64,000 nt of DNA from contig OW285193.1 of the NCBI GenBank assembly GCA_935421135.1, positions 16,788,099 through 16,852,098 on the forward strand. The letters are read 5' to 3'. Position numbers and translations under genes: made by a program. Positions 47,076 through 59,771 of this stretch are shown here, piece by piece; the first letter of the stretch is position 1; each line of letters starts with the position of its first letter. Under the pieces are notes generated by a model. It did not search any database. It was not told the origin of the DNA and saw nothing but the letters and a program-made list of their open reading frames with translations. This DNA comes from Bugulina stolonifera (lineage: Eukaryota; Bryozoa; Gymnolaemata; Cheilostomatida; Bugulidae).

Positions 47076-50000
47076 TTATAAGGAGGTAAAATAAGTAGGG
47101 TGTACCCCTGACCGCATCACATTGTCGTATGTTGGTAGGCTCTCATCTCCAGCTGCTGACTCTGGATCTGCTGTTGTGGTAGATTCCAATACTGATACAG
47201 AGCTGTGTATAGACTGTGTACACCCTGCGCTGCTGGCATCTGCCACGACCTTGATAGTACAGTGAATAACTGTATTATTATAAACAAGCACTTGGCATGT
47301 GTTTATGGAATGCATTTAGGCTACAACCTGTCTCTGCCCAACGAAACTCAGGGCGTAGTACAACTGTTCCTACAAAATCATCATGCCCATAATAAGCACT
47401 TTGGTTTCCATGTGGCAGATGTAGTGCATTCTTATAGCTCTCTTACTTACCTCATTGTAATCAGGAGGTGGAACATTTGTTGGTGCTGGAGAGCTACTCG
47501 GTCTACATGTATTACTATAGCTACTGCCGCTTTCCAATGCTGAAGATACGCTCCCTTGTGAAGGCAACGTTGTAGTGTGCGGAAATATCAGTGACCTGTG
47601 GTTGGCTGAAGGGGATTCTGGGTAATCTAGTACTCTGAGAGACAACTGAGATCTTGAATCACCTTCAATATTATTCTCTCTTCTACTGTAGGCGGATATA
47701 GGGAAGTGGATGGGATTCGCTCTTTCTGTAACAATCATTCATATTTACTGGTATTATAATTCTAACACTTAGCAATGAAATAGAGTTATCCTCTCTTCAC
47801 CCTGGCTCATAAATATGAAAAAGACAGCTTCAACAAAAGCTATATTGGTTTGATCTATATATGCTTAAGGGTGATTAAAATCCCTACAAAGTCAGAGCTA
47901 CACTTTCTAAAATTAAGGATAGTAGCTGCAGGTATACTGCTTATTGGTACCTGCACACAACTTGAAACATAAATATAATCCAAGATTTATTCTAATTGTA
48001 CGTTATACAGATAATTCGGATGAACCTATACTATATAATATGTACAGTACATCATATAACCCTGATAAAATTCTAGCTTTGGCACAAAATGCCCTGTGGC
48101 AAATTATACACCACTGATTATAATTCGAAGTCGTCCTCTCTCATTTTATCTAGTGGTGAGGAAATGGCAACACAAAACAAGCTGAGAGAGGACAACTTTG
48201 GATTATGATCAGTTGCTGATAGGTACCCATGATCCATGTTATATACAGTGCACATGTATGTACATCGTAAATTATTATCGTCTGCAGAGGTTCTATCATA
48301 CATATTGCATATTGGGGGATTGTTAAAACGGTAAAATGATAAAACATTAGATTCAGCATGTAACCAATCAGAAAGCTTTTAAAAAATTTGCAACAAAGTT
48401 ACCAACTTCTAACATTGTTTAGACATACACTGTGAGGGAACGAGTAGTAACACTTTGATGCACATTATTTGATGTTATATAAATATAGTCCAATTACCTG
48501 GTTCAGATACATCATCCGGGTTTTCATCCACATAGGTCGGCGAACGTCTAGCAGAGCCATATTTGCAGCAACTTATCAGGTAGTAGCAGATACATCCAAG
48601 AGTCAGAATACTAACAGCAAGCACTACTGGCACCACGATCTTCATATAACTGCAAGAGTTATTACATTATATGCAGGGTGGTGCATTGGAGAACAACGAA
48701 ATCATGATGTATGTATGACTGCTGCATTGTGGTCTTAATTAAAAAAATTGAATCTTTTAGAGCATTGTATAGTATTAGCAAGCCTGTTCCAATACATCTA
48801 ACGTTCGCAAAACAATTTTAATAAAATGAAAGTTGTAAAACCTAGATTTTAACTGAAAAATTGCAGATTTATCTCTGAAATCTGATTTGAGTGTGAACCA
48901 AAAATACTGATGTGAGCATATTCCTGTGCCTAGACAGTGCCTCCTTACTACTGTATACAAATGAGTATGAACAGGTCAGCATTCTTTATTCACAAACACT
49001 GATTATCAATCTACTTTAATGGTGAGCCTATGAAAGGACTCTACAGCTCGTATGGTATACGCACTGTAAAGTGTTATTGTCCTTTATGAGTCTTGGTTGT
49101 AGAAGGTAGAAAAATAATAGAATTGCTACATATAGACTCGATTAAACTGCAGTTATATACATGCATATCAGAGTTGGGTCCAAGTTGACTTGCAAGTCAA
49201 CAATTCAAGTCATTTCTAAAATTTTGGAGGCAAGTCAAGTCGAAGTCAAGTCAGCACTGCCTCAAGTCAAGTCAAGTCAAGTAACTTCGAAAATTTTGAA
49301 GGCAAGTCAAGTCGAAGTCAAGTCAGTGATGCCTCAAGTCAAGTCAAGTCAGCTGTCATGCAAGTCACAAGTCAAGTCAAGTCAAAGCCAAGTCAAGTCG
49401 AAATGCAAGTCAAGTGGAAGACAACTTCAAAAAATTTTACATTTTCCAAAACATCATATTTTACGTTTAGTAGGCATTCCAATCCATGAAAAACCTATGC
49501 CAAGGTGTAGCAGGGCATGTACATGTATGTTATGCAATCATGGTAAAAAACTAGTCTATATAAGTAGTATTATTGGCACTACGGTTGAGACTGGTCATAT
49601 AGTATTGTATACTGTATATTGTAATGGTGATGCGGTGTTACATAGAATGTAAACAGCACATAGTACAGCACAGAGTGTCCACTGGCCAGTCCTGCAATTT
49701 AACTCTAGTAATTATTGCACTGTGCATTGTATTCACTACTGACACCACACCTAGGCTACACTTACACTACTTGCACTGCGGTGTACTTGTGACTATGCAT
49801 TGTCGTTGTGTAGTCTCACGTACACACAGCCTAGATATTGCCTGAATTGTGTATCCTCATAGCTAACCTTGATATACTCTGAGTGCTGCTAGTAGCACTG
49901 ACCTAGTACAAATGATAAATAGGTAGACAATTGAGACCTTTTTTCCATGTTGGCTAAACACCGTACAAAATTTTTATTTGCAAGATTGACTTGGCAGAAC

Positions 50001-53000
50001 CCCAGTCAAAATCACAAGTCATTCATGTGTCCAAGTCAAGTCAAGTCAAGTCACATTGATGTGCAAGTCAAAGTCAAGTCAAGTAAGCAGGTTGGCAAGT
50101 CCAAGTCAAGTCGACTTGTGACTTGACTTGACTTGACTTGACTTGGCAAGTCAAGTCAAATCTATGACTTGGACCCAGCTCTGATGCATATACATTACGT
50201 GCTAGACATCCTCTGGCGACTGTACAGCTCTACATCTTAACAATGCTGCCGACACAGAAACGGAGTGAAGTAGTAACCACAGGTAAACCCTTCCAACCTG
50301 CAACATTGAATAGTTACCTTCTATATGACTGTACTCGTATAATAGCACACTATTTTACTGTTGTTCAACTGAGAAATAATGCACTTACATGATTGCACAT
50401 GACTACATGTACATGTATGTTAAGTAATTGAGATAATAAAATAATTGTATATAAACCTATATTTTACACTTCAACGAGAAAATCTATTGAAGTACTGTGG
50501 CTTCCTTATTTGGCTGTTGAATACCATTCTGTGGGGAACGCTGGTGGGTTGCTCTACTATAGTGTGTAGCTGTACTCCAACTTTTCAAGGGTCAAGTCAT
50601 TATCAAGTCACCAATCCAAAAGTTATTTGTCAAGAGAAAGTAAGACAGCAAACAGCAATGAAATTTTCTCTAACCGACGGTGATGTTATGTATAGTCTAC
50701 CCTTGTGCCATGAAAGTCTAAACAAGTATAATGAGAACATTTCCATTTCTATTTTCATGCATCAATAATGTACAAATAAAGACTAAAAATTAGAAAAATA
50801 TGGAACTCTTACAACCATATTTCGAATGCACCATCTTCTAACATGACGTAAAGTTCAACCACACCTCTTGAAAGATGTATAAACCAAAGTACCACTCACT
50901 TGTTCGTAGCTGTCATCAGCTATACTCGAGTCCCATAGGGCTTTGTGAGAGCCAGATAGCCTATAATATAATATAGCAGGAAGTGACTGGTAGATATGCA
51001 ACTCTAGCACCATATAACCTATATTAGTATGTAGAGTAAGATAAATCAACCCTGAAATGCTAGTACTGTAAGCTAGTAGTGACTGTATAACATGCTGTTA
51101 TGGAGTCAATAGCATCCAATGTCCTACTATTTACTATTCTTGTACACACAATAGTAATGCTAGTCTTGTACATGAAGGTTATATACATGTATATTGATTT
51201 GTATTACCCATTGACCTAGAAAAACACATAATATATATAAAGCATGCAGTAAGCTAATTATCCCCTGATAAGAATGCAAACAGTAGAGTGCAGCTAGATT
51301 AAGGAGTTGTCTGTTCAATGAGGTTTCTGCTTCATATTGTTCTACCTTCATGTAATTGATGCTAGCTACTTCAATTCAATGGAGATTTATTCAGTTGCAG
51401 GTTATTGCCATAGCATATCATTGATATTTTTCATACCAATGCTTGCTATACAGTAAGGTGCCCATACCATGCAAGTCTATGTATCTGTAGTTATACAATG
51501 TAGTGCTGTATATTTTGTATGCTACAGGAGTTACAATGTAGTAGTGTACTGCATTGCATGTATCTGTGTGGTTACTACAGTCACATAATGTAGCTCCTAC
51601 TGTACTGCATTATTTGCACATGTTGTGTTATTACAATGCAGTACTACACTGAATTATGTGTAGCCTATAATGTTGTGGTAGATTGTAGTACTATATAGAT
51701 CTACTGCTTGCACACAATATTTGAAGAACTGAAGCAAGCTGTCAAAATTGGACAAACAGTTAACAATAATATAATAATATCATAAACAATAATATCTGTA
51801 TTTTATTGAATCAAATGGTAGATGTTTATTTGTAATAAAGTAAAAACACTGTAATCATCATACAAAATAGTATCTCTAAATTAAAAGTAAAAACTTAACA
51901 GAGGAGAATTATACAAATATTGCCTTGTCCCAAACCATAGAATAGTGTACTATTGACTTCATTGCCCAAAATTCAAAGAGACAGTTATATAAAGTGCCAG
52001 GTCTAAATTTGAGCTCCCGTCAAAAATAAACAAGAGTTTATTTCCTTTTTACTTGTGTGCTGGCTTGTAAGCTGGGCCATGGTAAGCTGGGCCATTGTAA
52101 CCTTGGCCATGGTGAGCTGGTCCATGGTGAGCTGAGCCATGGTGAGCTGGTCCATGGTGAGCTGGTCCATGGTGAGCTGGTCCATGGTGAGCAGGGCCGT
52201 GGTGGGCTGGGCTGTGGTGGGCTGGGCCATGGTGAGCTGGGCCATAGCTAGTTTTAGGAGCACTATAGTGAGATCCATGGTGAGATCCATGGTGAGATCC
52301 GTGGTGAGATCCGTGGTGAGATCCGTGGCTGTAACTTGGCTTACCATAGTAGGAGTCTAGGCAGGAGTAGAAAGGTTTCTCGTAGCACTTTGCTGGGGCA
52401 TATCCGTCACACTTCCACACAGTGTATGCAATCTGGCACTGCTTGTGAGCTTTGTCACATGGGTAACAGTTCTCCTGGAACATTGTAAGAAACTGATAAG
52501 TGATCATACAATCATAGCGGTAGCCATTTCCATTACTCCTGTTATTTTGTTATAGAGTTTGCGACTCTTTTAGACTTTTTATGTCTTACTTCAAGAGATT
52601 GCAAGGAAGAAAATGGTTCAGATAATTTATTTAATCTATACTTACATAACCAGAGGCAGCTACATAAGCAACCACACATCCAAACACCAAGGCAAGGGCG
52701 AGTGTTTTGTTCATTTTGAGTTGAAAGGTTTTCTGATACAAAAATCTGTAAAATGACATCATTGAAATATATACATGTACTACACTCTAGCCAGGATAGT
52801 TATGTTATACTTGTAGTACATGTATAAAAATATAAATAGTTGGCTCATGGTAAGCCAGTGCTAGTGCAGTAAGTTGCTACTACATGCAGTTTTGTGAATT
52901 TCATTCGCAAGTTCATAATACAACATAATTATTTATTGTTAAATTTTAGAAGTCACCAATTTTATAAATAGCCCTCCAGTAGTCATATAATGAAACCATT

Positions 53001-56000
53001 TTATAAGATACATGATAATTATAGATAATATTTTTCTGGTAATATGTAAAATCAGCAAATACATTTTGTATAATTTATAAATGTTTTTTGTGCTACACAC
53101 CAAAATAGAGCACAGTATAAATATTTGAAATAAATTCTTTAAGTCTCTGAGGGTTTTTTATGATTATTTAAATTATATTTATAGCAGAAAACCAAATTGA
53201 CTTGCTAAGGCTACTCACCAAGAATCAGATGCTGTGAAGAGATTGACTGATGAATTGCAGTACCACCACCTCCTTTTATACCAAAGAGTCTCTGCTGATT
53301 AACCAATCAGGTTTGAGCAAAAATCACCAGAATTTGTGAACACCTCCAGAGGAAGTGAGGACGTGAAGCGTAGAATCGCACAGTCCTAACAGCTTCCACA
53401 ATATCGTAGACTGAGCTCATAGCCGGTACTACACAGTTTAGGGGACATAGTATATTATGTTTCGCACTAAAAAACCAGAATAGTAAAGCAAGAACCATCT
53501 GTAAAAGTGGCAAGCCTGTCTCAAAGGGTTCGATGGAAATAAGTTGGTGTTCAACAAGGACATTTCAATATCATGTTAACAACATGAACACTGAAGGTGC
53601 TCATAGGCATGCATGCCTGCTACATTTTAGTATTCACTTCCGGATTCACTTCTACATGTATAAATAAATTGCTGTACTTCTCAGAATATACAGAAATGTA
53701 AATATAAAATAGAATAAAAATACCAATGAATAAGGAATAGATTGATTATTAGTATAGGTGTCGGGTTCGCCTATGCTCTGTTTAATGATGTACTAGTATG
53801 GATTAATCAGCCTCCCACTGACTGTAAAATTGGACAACTACACAACTTTAGTTTCTAAAGCAGGACAGAATAGCAAGTCTACAAGCCTGAGCACCATCTT
53901 CTATTCCTATTTTAAGGTCATAGCTTATAGGCTACATAAAGATGTACATTGTAAGTGCCGTCTGCCACCAAGTCTAATTTATGCTTAGATGTAATAAGCC
54001 GTCTGTGTTTGCTGATGTTTAGAGAAGTCATGATTAGACAGGGCTGAACTCCTAGATATAGCTATGAGTTTGATAGGGACTTTCTACAATCAGTCTGCTG
54101 CCAAAACGAGCTTATCGTAGCCTAATACTACTTGATGTTATAATACATGTGCACATCATCCATTTTTAGTGATTATAATTTAATCAGTGAAATCTTTGGC
54201 TATAAATTTAAACAGAGACAGAGGCAAGTGAATGCACTTATAGGTAGTAGCCAAGGCTCTTATCTATGTCCATGTACATTGTATAACTGGGAGGGAAGAG
54301 CTGATAGTACATTGATAATGCGAAACCAAGCTAAAGTGGAAATCAATTAAAATCAATGAAATAATCGATCTATTTTTAGAATCTATTTTTAAGTTTCATA
54401 TTCTCTATCTCTTTTTGAAATGTTCACCTCCATCACAAGTAATCGTCTATACCTTAGCCTTAGGATCGGTATAGGACACAACAATATTAATAGGCCTACA
54501 CAATTCACCATCACATAAATAGGAACTACCCTTACTGTGAGAAAGATTTGTTACCTTACGTTACCACAGTAGATGATGATAGAAAATTAATTAGTAAACC
54601 ATTTAGTAAATGTTGAGCTACCTAATTTAATATTTTACTGGTTCCGTGCTACATCATCTAAAACACATTTCGTAAAAATACTCATACCCTCAAATATGTT
54701 TCATCCACATAAAAAATTTCCTCTTTTTCAATGATATGCTAACTTTGTCAAACATGGCCATGTTCGTCATAGAGTCAATCATTTGAAATGAATTAATACT
54801 AGAAAACACTGTTTGGTTTACATTGTAGTGTATTTGTAAATAGCATTCACTGCCTTTGATACATTTCACTTTATACAGTTACATGTTTGGTACAAATGTT
54901 GAAAATTTTTAATAATTTCATCGCAACATGATTTGATACCAAAGTTTGCTCAATTCTACAATCTGCGTACAATCTACATCTTCAACTGTTATGACCGAAA
55001 AAGTTTGGCAGATATAATTCACTTAGTATGGAGCTAGACACTGAGATCCCGATTTCCGCAAACCTGTTGATAAAAGGTATTAAATTCTTAGAAATTGACA
55101 AAATTTTATTAACATTATGTCGTTTGAACCAACGAGATGTTAAGCCTTTACCTCCGTAGTGCCACATGCACACATTTTTGTTTTACGGAATCGTATAGGA
55201 AGAAACTAAATTGCAATAGGCAAGGAATGTCCACAATTGATACAAATACACAGATGTTCTCTATTATGCATGTTATCTGGAAAAAACATATCTAAATTAT
55301 AGCTAGCATTTCCGAATAAATCATCAGGCTTTAGTCACGCACCACTGACCAACCACTTCCAATAATATTGATAATGCTGAATGTTTTCAGCCATAAATAA
55401 TTTAAATAGCGGCAAATCTAAAATAGTTGCAATAGACGGAAATTTTTTTAACTGATACAAAGCATTTCTAGTTAACCATAGTAATATTGCGTTCAATAAA
55501 TTCATAGTTTGTGAGTAACAGCCGGAGTGTTTTCTTTCATTTAGAAGGTATAATTTTTCCAGTAATAGGTCTATATAAATTCACAATAAATAAGTATATA
55601 CGTGTATATGTAAAGCTCTTATAATCATTGGTGGGCCTATAATCGTTATTACTGTTTACTACCCAAAGTATGTGTTGTGTTCTTCAACAGTGTGTTTACT
55701 GATTATAATATATGATATTATGTATACTAATAATTGAACGAATGAAATTGCAATGTATGTGACTTAAAATATTTATGCATAATGCAAAATGGCTATCTAG
55801 CCAAAGCTAGCTATGACTGTAAGCTGGACTGAGCTAAATGATGTCTCAACAGTATGATTCTTATAGGAAGAAACTATAAAACTGTACTTCTTCAAAACGT
55901 GGAACTGGATATAGGTATTCTATCCCCTAGAATGCCTTTAAATATTTTATGTCTTTGTTCAATTTTGTATTGAGCTTCAAACATATAACATCGGCAGAAA

Positions 56001-59000
56001 TACATTTAACTTTGCGTTGCTTCATAAAATAAATAATAAATAGATCAAACTATTAAATCTGTTCAGGGTTATTATTCTAGCATGGCAACTTTTATAGAAA
56101 GTAGGCTAAGTGAGGTAGACAAAGGAATAAGGATGACTATATCAAATAACCTGGTAAGTAAGAGTGTAAGTTGTGCTCCACTTACAATGTATATTACAAA
56201 AATTAAAAGCTGCACATTTACAAATGTAGGATCTGGGTATGTCATAGAGATGTGGTTTCAGGTAGCATCTCCAAAACCTTATTGCACTACAAGAATAACC
56301 ATGAGTTGTGTGGTTTGAACATAGTCAGGCTCACTGGTGGTCTTATGTTAGAACGGACACTTGCCCTACGGCACACCTACATGTAGATGAGAGGTCATGA
56401 AACTGTAGAGTCATGTTCTTTTCTAAATGATGAAGCATATTTGAGAACTAGAGAGAGGAATGCTGAGTACAATGTAGGACTACATACACCTGCACCATCT
56501 ACAGATAACAATCAGGAAATGAAGTCAGTCACATGTTATATGGATATCCTACCAGCTTGTCACCTGGTAGCCGGTTTGATAATCTGATAACATTATGTCA
56601 GTGGAGTAGTTTTTTGATGCAATGTATTTGCCAATTTCATCTGACACCAGATTTGATTACAGACTATTGTTCTAGAGTAGTACTACAATGTAAATTACAC
56701 CGCATAAGGTGTCCGAACAGTGCTTGCTGATTGGAAGCAGGTGCCCTGGTTGTCATGGTGATAGCATTACAGTACATGTAGAGTAGCATCAGCTCATTCA
56801 TAAAGAACCAAGAGTACGGCTATATGAATATTTAAGAGGCAATATGGAATTATTAGACATAATTTACAATGTATTATTTAAAAAACATTTGAAGAACTAA
56901 TTAATATGTATACACTGGTAATGTGACATCATATTTCATGTATAACAAATTGAATTGCAAAGAATAAATATTTCCAATATAAGGCTGTTGAAGCCTACGG
57001 TTTGAAATTGTAAAAACTATAAGTTATATAGCAGAGTTAACACTGCTGTAACAGTAAAGAGCATGGCTAGCCTACATCTTTTCAGCAGCATTTGCTTTTG
57101 TACTATTGTACATATACATGTAGATCCCAGTGAGGTTGGGATTCACTAGTCGTAGGTAGATAAAATAAGTAGCAAATAATAATATTAGAATAATTATCAA
57201 ATAAATAAATGCAATAAATAGTACCAAGACTTCTGATTAGCAATCGGCAGCTAAATTACACAATATATGAATTTAGCTTTGTCCCCAGCCTGGGTCCCAA
57301 ATCCTCTAAAATAAAGGTTGAGTAGTTGATGTTGGACTTTAGAACTTAGTCCATGTCCGTCCATAAATCCCATTATAATTTAGGAAGTTTAGGAGCTCAG
57401 GCTAATTGTACAAAAAATATGAATGATAAGACATTGCTAGTAACTATGAGTGACTATAAAATGGTTTTCGCACCGAGATTTAAAAATGGAAAAATTGATT
57501 CAAAAATATATTGGAATATTGCTTATAAAATTAATTTTGTTGGCACTGCAATTTCTGTCTAGCATTAGCTGCTTCTCCAGTTATATTGGGTGAAACCAGA
57601 AGTGTCTGTTCCCTCTACTACAGCTGCCGGTTAGACGGAGGTAGCTGGGAGCATTATGACACACATATCTCGAATCTACAGTGAGACAATTATGAGCACA
57701 TGTGAAAGCTTCGGGTATACTTTTACAACATGGTGTGTTTTAAACACATCCATCAGAGTAGTAAATTCTACTGAACAAGTAAAATCACCGAAATTGAATT
57801 CGTTATTATTCCGTAATAAATGATGGATGTGGAAATATACTTGGCAAGTATACTGCATACATGTATATAGTAATAAATTTACATGGGTAAGTATATATAT
57901 AAATACTGGGTAGCAAACACAAATATAAAGCTAGCCCTCTCTTTACCAGCAATATCAAATTTTTAATGTTTTGAATAAATTTTTCTGCCGTTGATAAGTC
58001 TTCAGACAAAATAACTAGTTTTTCTTATTGCCATGTGGTGAATTGAATGGATTGGAAAGACGAATCCAAAAATTAGACTAGAATGTAACTTCTAACAATG
58101 TTGCAAGACATTATGCTGATTGGATGTACACTACATGTACATAATCTTCCTACTCAATGAATTCAGGCTATTTTTAAGGGGTGTAGAGGCTAATTTACCG
58201 ATCTTAGGATCACAGGCTCAGGTGTGTTAGTAAGATATTATGATGTAGTACTGATTTTGCTGAAATTAAAATTATAAAAATGTGAAATAGTAACAACTTT
58301 CTACCAACCATAACTTCCGCATCTGCAGCATATATGACGTACTGTATAAATTCTAGTAGAATTGGACTTATAAAAATATTTTATTACAACTATAGATAAT
58401 TGATATCTATAAAGCAGCCTCACCTCTATAATGTTTCAAGGACACAACAGCGTTAGATACAGAGCCAGTCAGTCTGTCACAAGCTCTTCTATACGGATAT
58501 ACATCTAGACATTCGAAAACCCGTTTATCACACACATCTCTTGGAAATGAGCTGGACTAAAAATATAAATAGACCACCTATTGTTATAACCATATGACTA
58601 AAAAATGGGTCAACCAGTCAGTCAAATAATCAGAGCATCAGTCAGCTGATAGGTTAGTATATAATATTAGTTACTAGCCCATCCCGATTTGGAGGGTCCA
58701 GTTCTAGCCCAGTCTGGGAGGTGAACTATCACACACAACAGTAATGTTTCATCTAATATATACATCACTGCATTACTTGTGTGACAATCTACTGCCATTC
58801 TGGGTGCTCTACTGCTACTACTGCTGCCACCATTAGCTTATATTTCTATCATATTTATAATACTTACCCCCATGGAGACCTGCATCCCACTCCACTGGTT
58901 CATCATCATGTAGCTTCCATCAAAGGTTTGGATTGTCATAAAATTCTTGTTCAAGGCTTCCACATACCAGTAGTGTATTACATACTTGACTAAAATACAA

Positions 59001-59771
59001 ATTGTTTTAAGGTGAAATGCAAATGCCAAGATTGCTTTGATTGGAAATACAAACTGGATATCCTACTACTCCAAAACGCATTTAAAAATGTATTATTTAT
59101 TTGGTGAATATAAGGTTCAGTAACTTACAGCCACTTATGTTGTTAAAATCAAGGTTTGAAATTGCTGCCAAGTTTCCAGCACGATGCACATAGAGATCGT
59201 TACACCCTGGACAATCTGTAGCCATAACCACTGGTCTACTTCTGGCATAAATATTACCTAACTGTTGGCATGTTTCTCCATAACCTGCAGAATTAAATGG
59301 TTATAATTTGAAAAAAATATAAGATTTGCACAGAGAATGCAGGTGTAAACAAGATGCATATACTAAGGGATCATTTCCCATCACTCTACAGTGTACTAGG
59401 CCTGATATACAATGCACATTCAACCACACTGCTATCAATAGAAAAAGTCAAACTTGAAACTCTAAGGCATCTAAGATTTTAGGCCTATGATGGCTTATAG
59501 CTGCAAAACTGCAGACAAAAATAGTTTCCCATCTCTATCCAGTTGAGCATTGGATGTACAGTGTATAGTATTCACAAATAAGTGTAACGATATGAAAAAC
59601 ATTTAGTAAAGAATTTAGTCAGTGAAATCATCGGTAAGATAATTTACAAAGTGATCTCTACAAGTTACTGTGGCATAAGCTTGTAATGAGTTATATCCAT
59701 ATATACATCCTGTACTTGTACTTACCTAGACATGTGATAGTAAGAGAGATGATCACATAGAGATAGTTCAT
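47076..59771 (-). CDS. Single-pass membrane protein with PPxY/LPxY cytoplasmic tail
   Basis: Exons 59726-59771 (ATG 59771), 59129-59284, 58868-58989, 58424-58556, 50813-50864, 48498-48649, 47451-47725, 47076-47249. Phases match at every junction, giving 369 residues. Residues 1-16 are a signal peptide (MNYLYVIISLTITCLG). The roughly 155-residue ectodomain has six or more cysteines (TDCPGCND, VCDKRVFEC, RRACDR) and no family I recognise. A TM segment follows (MKIVVPVVLAVSILTLGCIC, about 172-191) with juxtamembrane cysteines (ISCCKYGS) that could be palmitoylated. The tail is Ser/Pro-rich with PPPDYNE, a WW-domain/Nedd4 ligand, and LPTYDNV near the end. The 52-nt exon is the weakest link, but it is the only segment found that fixes the phase 1 to phase 2 change. 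If it is wrong, this is two genes: a secreted one (58424-59771) and a membrane one (47076-48649). Confidence 0.7.
48126..48199. repeat. Small inverted repeat
   Basis: Arms CGAAGTCGTCCTCTCTCA and TGAGAGAGGACAACTTT separated by about 40 bp. Resembles the inner arms of the foldback element at 1151-1283. Confidence 0.5.
49169..50183. mobile_element. Non-autonomous hAT transposon, 1015 bp
   Basis: Inverted ends CAGAGTTGGGTCCAAGT and ACTTGGACCCAGCTCTG with a perfect 8-bp target duplication ATGCATAT (49161-49168 and 50184-50191). Subterminal arrays of AAGTC (49200-49420, and the reverse orientation at 50040-50160) are likely transposase binding sites. The interior has no transposase. It lies in the intron between exons 50813-50864 and 48498-48649 of the membrane-protein gene. 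Confidence 0.92.
52049..52732 (-). CDS. Secreted histidine-rich repeat protein
   Basis: Exons 52646-52732 (ATG at 52714-52712) and 52049-52474 give 164 residues. Signal peptide 1-20 (MNKTLALALVFGCVVAYVAA). Residues 26-61 hold six cysteines (C26, C29, C36, C45, C53, C61), probably a small disulfide domain. Five Gly-Ser-His-His repeats (about 73-90) and some nine Gly-Pro-Ala-His-His repeats (about 98-150) follow, and it ends AYKPAHK. Such His clusters can bind Zn, Cu or Ni or sense pH; function is unknown. AATAAA follows the stop within 15 bp. Start chosen by the signal peptide and the acceptor at 52733. It lies inside an intron of the membrane-protein gene, on the same strand. Confidence 0.88.
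53219..53280 (-). promoter_or_regulatory. TATA box and 5' leader exon of the histidine-rich gene
   Basis: On the minus strand TATAAAA (53274-53280) is followed about 30 bp later by the expected start near 53245 and a leader exon ending at 53219 with donor TTG|GTGAGT. The leader joins acceptor 52733 (TTTTTGTATCAG). A strong TATA promoter suits a highly expressed, tissue-specific secreted product. Confidence 0.65.
53281..58423 (-). other. Upstream part of the long intron; nothing firm
   Basis: About 5 kb between the histidine-rich gene and exon 58424-58556. Open frames at 56082-56318, 56387-56587 and 57353-57562 (plus strand) have no recognisable family and no clear splice partners. AT-rich, with ACATGTA motifs. 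Confidence 0.5.

Noticed and set aside
50445..50768. Plus-strand open frame of 107 codons
   Set aside because: No family, no clear start context or splice partners.
50899..50960. Extra exon of the membrane-protein gene (GSHKALWDSSIADDSYEQ frame)
   Set aside because: Splice sites look fair, but its phase fits neither neighbour and the in-phase frame hits a stop.
52057..52360. Other open frames over the His-rich repeats (MVSWSMVSW..., GELVHGEL..., LTMDQLTM...)
   Set aside because: Shadows of the true minus-strand frame, which alone has a signal peptide and matching splice sites.
56082..57562. Plus-strand open frames at 56082, 56387 and 57353
   Set aside because: Moderate length expected by chance; no recognisable domain or exon pattern.
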